From Scedosporium boydii (lineage: Eukaryota; Ascomycota; Sordariomycetes; Microascales; Microascaceae): a DNA stretch of 22,741 nucleotides. The notes under the pieces were generated by a model, which did not search any database, was not told the DNA's origin, and saw only the letters and a program-made list of their open reading frames with translations. Position numbers and translations under genes: made by a program. Positions within the stretch are counted from its first letter, which is position 1; every line of letters begins with the position of its first letter. Positions 20,255 to 22,741 of the stretch are shown here, piece after piece. The stretch covers positions 1 through 22,741 of the forward strand of contig NJFT01000367.1 of NCBI GenBank assembly GCA_002221725.1, in the 5' to 3' direction.

Positions 20255-20964
20255 ATGCCGAAGAATAAGGGAAAGGTAAGTTGCAAAACACATTCTCCAT
20301 CACCCCCCTGTTGTCCTGGATTCCCAACTGCCCCTCATCGCCTCATTACCCCTCCCCCGCAATTCCAACATCCCAGGGAACGCAGCAATACACTTCTCAA
20401 GAGATGAAAAGAGTAACATAGTACTAACGCGATTGCAAACAGGGTGGCAAGAACAGGCGTAGGGGAAAGAACGAAGCCGATAACGAGAAGCGTGAGCTCG
20501 TCTTCAAGGAAGATGGCCAGGAATACGCTCAGGTCGTCAAGATGTTGGGCAACGGTCGTCTAGAAGCCCAGTGCATGGACGGCGTCCGAAGGCTCGGAAA
20601 CATTCGTGGAAGTAAGTTATACAAAGCTTCAGTTCCTTTCACACTCTCTGGAGTGCAACATACTAACTATATTTTAACAGAGCTCCGAAAGAAGGTCTGG
20701 ATCAACCAAGGAGACATCATCCTCCTCTCCCTCCGCGACTACCAAGACAACAAGGGCGACGTCATCCTCAAGTACACCGCCGACGAGGCCCGCTCGCTCA
20801 AGGCTTACGGAGAGCTTCCCGAGAACGCGAAGATCAACGAGACCGATACCTACGGTGGCGAGGGCGAGGGCGACTGCAACTTCGAGTTCGACGAGGACCG
20901 CGACTCTGATACCGAGTCGGATGATAACGTCGCTGCTAAGGATATCGCCATCGACGATATCTAA
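20255..20964 (+). CDS. TIF11: translation initiation factor eIF1A
   Basis: eIF1A binds the A site of the 40S ribosomal subunit and, with eIF1, promotes scanning and start-codon selection; its C-terminal tail contacts eIF5B at subunit joining. Exons: 20255-20275 (only seven codons), 20443-20611 and 20681-20964. Introns are 167 and 69 nt, both with a perfect TACTAAC branch point. The product is 157 residues, close to yeast (153) and human (144). It shows the basic tail [18 protein letters not shown], the OB-fold signatures [29 protein letters not shown] and [19 protein letters not shown], and an acidic tail ending in IDDI, the conserved eIF5B-binding end. The context around the ATG (A at -3) is good. 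The late exons use C-ending codons strongly, as expected of an abundant protein. Nothing looks broken. Confidence 0.97.
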
Positions 20965-22142
20965 ATGTCCATCTAATGGCGGCGTGGTGCGTGTCGTGGC
21001 TGTGGTTCCTCCAGGGGGCGAAGGGGGGAGAGAAAGCCTAGACACCGACCGGGTCAATCTCTCCCTTTCCCTTTTTTCGCCACGCATCGGGTCAATCTCA
21101 CCGATAATCCCTACGGTGTACCATCACCTCCATATCTCCTTCTGAGCAGGGCCAAAGGAAAAGCGCTTGAAATATTCATTACTTTTCGAAGCCGGAGGAT
21201 TAAAAGATGGGGGTAGAAGCGCGCCGATAGAATTTTTTTTTTTACCCCTCGCCCCCTCCCTCAGACCACTCCGACCATCCTCATCCACCATCCTCGATAA
21301 CTCGAACTACTCCCACCGGTGAACGACTGTCTTCTCTCTCAAAATCCTGCAAACTATATTTTAAATGTTCGCTCGATTTCCCCGACAGTTTCTTTTGTGG
21401 TTCGGGTTCTTAACCCCCTCCTTCCTTTCACTAATCCCGTGGTGGGAGAGACGTCACGGGATTCCTTTTTTTTTCCCTCTTTACGAATTGTCTCGCGTCG
21501 ATAGTCTCCATAGCAAACAAATATTTTTTTCCAAATGTCTCAATCTGTATAGAATTGCATTCCTGTGACACCGATGGTTTTGCCCAATTTCTTTAGGTTT
21601 GTTTTAGTGAGGTATTGCCGTACCGATCCCGCCGATTTTTACCTGGAGGTGGGCGACTATTGGCATCTTTGTAGCGTTCTCAATCACCGTCTGCTTCTCT
21701 TCTCTTCTACGTGCACTCTAACGTGTTAAGAATACTTGCAATTTTTTTTCTTCCTTTTTGATACTTCACATATAAACGAAAGCTATACGCACCCTTCTGT
21801 CAACCTAAACCTGTCTCCAAGTGTCATACCTCAAGAGGCACACTCCTGTTCCACTTCTTCTTGGATGGATAATCCCACCACGGAGGCTGGGAAACAGCCC
21901 GCTCGTAATAAGGCAGAACTAGAAGATCCTGCCGGCCATCTCGCACCTATCGCTATAGTGGCCATCATTTCTTCGTTCCAGTCCTGTTCATCTTGAGCTC
22001 TCCGCCTTAGTCCCAAAACTGTATCATCAAACTCGAGACGCTTCTCACAGGTCTCCATGAAAAGGAGAGGAGGGCGGAAAAAAGCATCCATGACCTGCCA
22101 CAAGTGCTGCGAACTCCTTTCTTCATGTATAGACCGAGTCTA
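20965..22142. other. convergent spacer between eIF1A and las17
   Basis: It contains the 3' untranslated regions of two converging genes. T-rich tracts occur around 21231-21243, 21465-21475 and 21741-21750. No coding segment, RNA gene or repeat family is recognised. Overlapping 3' ends are possible but cannot be judged from sequence. Confidence 0.6.
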
Positions 22143-22741
22143 TCACCAGTCATCATCATCGTCCTCGTCGTCTACGAGATAGCTTGTTAGTATATACAGA
22201 GAGAAGAGAGAGGGTGGAGCCAGGGCTAACACTTACCACTCTTACTGACTTTCTCCTTCCTCTTCTGCAACGCGGCGGCCAACGCATCCGCCATACTAGT
22301 GTTCGAGCCGGCATGACCCACTCCAGCAGGCGGCAGCCCGCTACCATGAGGGCCCGTATCACCACCGCCACCACCACCAACAGTAGCTGCACTCCTGTCG
22401 CGGATCTGGCTTCTGTCGACCTTTTTGAGGGAATGGATACCTCCCGCCTTCTGGATACTGTCGAGAAGACCCGCACGGGATGCGTCTGGAGCCATGCTGG
22501 GGACGCCCGAGGAGTAGCCCGAATCGCGGTTGGGCATCGGCGGGGGTGGAGGGGCAGGCGGACCACTGGTGGCCGGGAGCGGTGGAGGTGGAGGAGGCGC
22601 CGGGATGCCGGATGGCGGGGGCAGGGGCGGCGCGGGCGGTGCGCTGGACGAGGGGAGCGGAGGAGGGACGGGAATATTTGACGGTGGAGGGAGAGGCGGA
22701 GCTGGTGGAGGCGGCGGCGGTGCACTGGACGAGGGAAGTGG
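22143..22741 (-). CDS. las17: Las17/WASP homologue, C-terminal part (gene continues past right edge)
   Basis: WASP-family activator of the Arp2/3 complex at cortical actin patches during endocytosis. The visible part is 22237-22741 (open to the right edge, in frame from 22741) and the last exon 22143-22171, joined across a 65-nt intron with donor GTAAGT and branch point TACTAAC. From N to C: a polyproline region that binds profilin and SH3 proteins (runs such as PAPPPPPMP), a WH2 actin-binding motif at 22418-22477 (RAGLLDSIQKAGGIHSLKKV), a Gly-rich linker, the central helix ADALAAALQKRKEKVSKS, and the acidic tail DDEDDDDDW ending in the characteristic Trp that docks on Arp2/3. Order and spacing match the VCA module of Las17/WASP. 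The N-terminal WH1 domain lies outside the window, so full length is unknown. A WIP/verprolin protein is excluded by the acidic Trp end. Confidence 0.93.
22589..22741 (-). repeat. proline-rich tandem repeat in las17
   Basis: Two similar units, offset by 81 nt. Each reads PLPSSSAPP...APPLPPPS followed by NIP or GIP. The first starts at 22741 (it may extend beyond the edge), the second at about 22660. The nucleotide sequences differ at several third positions, so the duplication is not recent. It multiplies SH3/profilin sites in the polyproline region. Confidence 0.7.

Noticed and set aside
22184..22681. 165-codon plus-strand open frame
   Set aside because: It is antisense to the WH2/polyproline region of las17, whose identity is certain.
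1..22741. Transposon, CRISPR, virus or secondary-metabolite cluster
   Set aside because: No terminal repeats with a coding body, no transposase or polymerase motifs, no spaced direct repeats and no synthase domains were found.

Overview
The window is nuclear DNA from a filamentous ascomycete fungus (Pezizomycotina; Eurotiomycetes such as Eurotiales or Onygenales is my best guess). The evidence is the short spliceosomal introns (65-167 nt, GT...AG) with CTAAC/TACTAAC branch points, CT-rich gene leaders, large low-complexity protein extensions, and clear fungal homologues of Cid1/Cut nucleotidyltransferases, eIF1A and Las17/WASP. I see no bacterial operon, CRISPR array, rRNA, tRNA or intact transposon.

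Layout. Positions 1-8850 form a gene-poor block of almost 9 kb. I find no confident gene there, only T-tracts, small microsatellites, scattered copies of a short GTAC-NNN-GTAC motif and a few stop-poor frames. The best of these (406-865, minus strand) looks like a decayed gene end. From about 8850 to 9701 the sequence becomes strongly pyrimidine-rich and looks like the promoter and leader of the first real gene. Positions 9702-13953 (+, four exons) encode a 1333-residue non-canonical RNA nucleotidyltransferase of the Cid1/Cut family with a long disordered, glutamine-rich, RGG-containing tail. A 2.2 kb spacer follows. Positions 16155-19011 (+, two exons) encode a protein of about 929 residues with a BTB/POZ-like region and an F-box-like segment. 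A 1.2 kb spacer carries a good TATA box. Positions 20255-20964 (+, three exons) encode translation initiation factor eIF1A. After another 1.2 kb spacer, 22143-22741 (minus, running off the right edge) encodes the polyproline, WH2, central and acidic end of the WASP homologue Las17.

These are ordinary housekeeping or regulatory eukaryotic genes, each with its own promoter; there is no sign of an operon or gene cluster. Their jobs are separate: 3' tagging of RNA, a probable adaptor of protein turnover, start-codon selection, and Arp2/3-driven actin assembly. eIF1A and las17 are convergent.

The most interesting signals are: (i) an Arg at the position where S. pombe Cid1 has its UTP-selecting His, which points toward the CTP-using Cut enzymes; (ii) seven exact copies of the 9-mer TACTTCGTA (either strand), all non-coding, far above chance; (iii) a 29-nt last exon of las17 that carries the whole acidic Arp2/3-binding tail, so that retaining the last intron would remove it.
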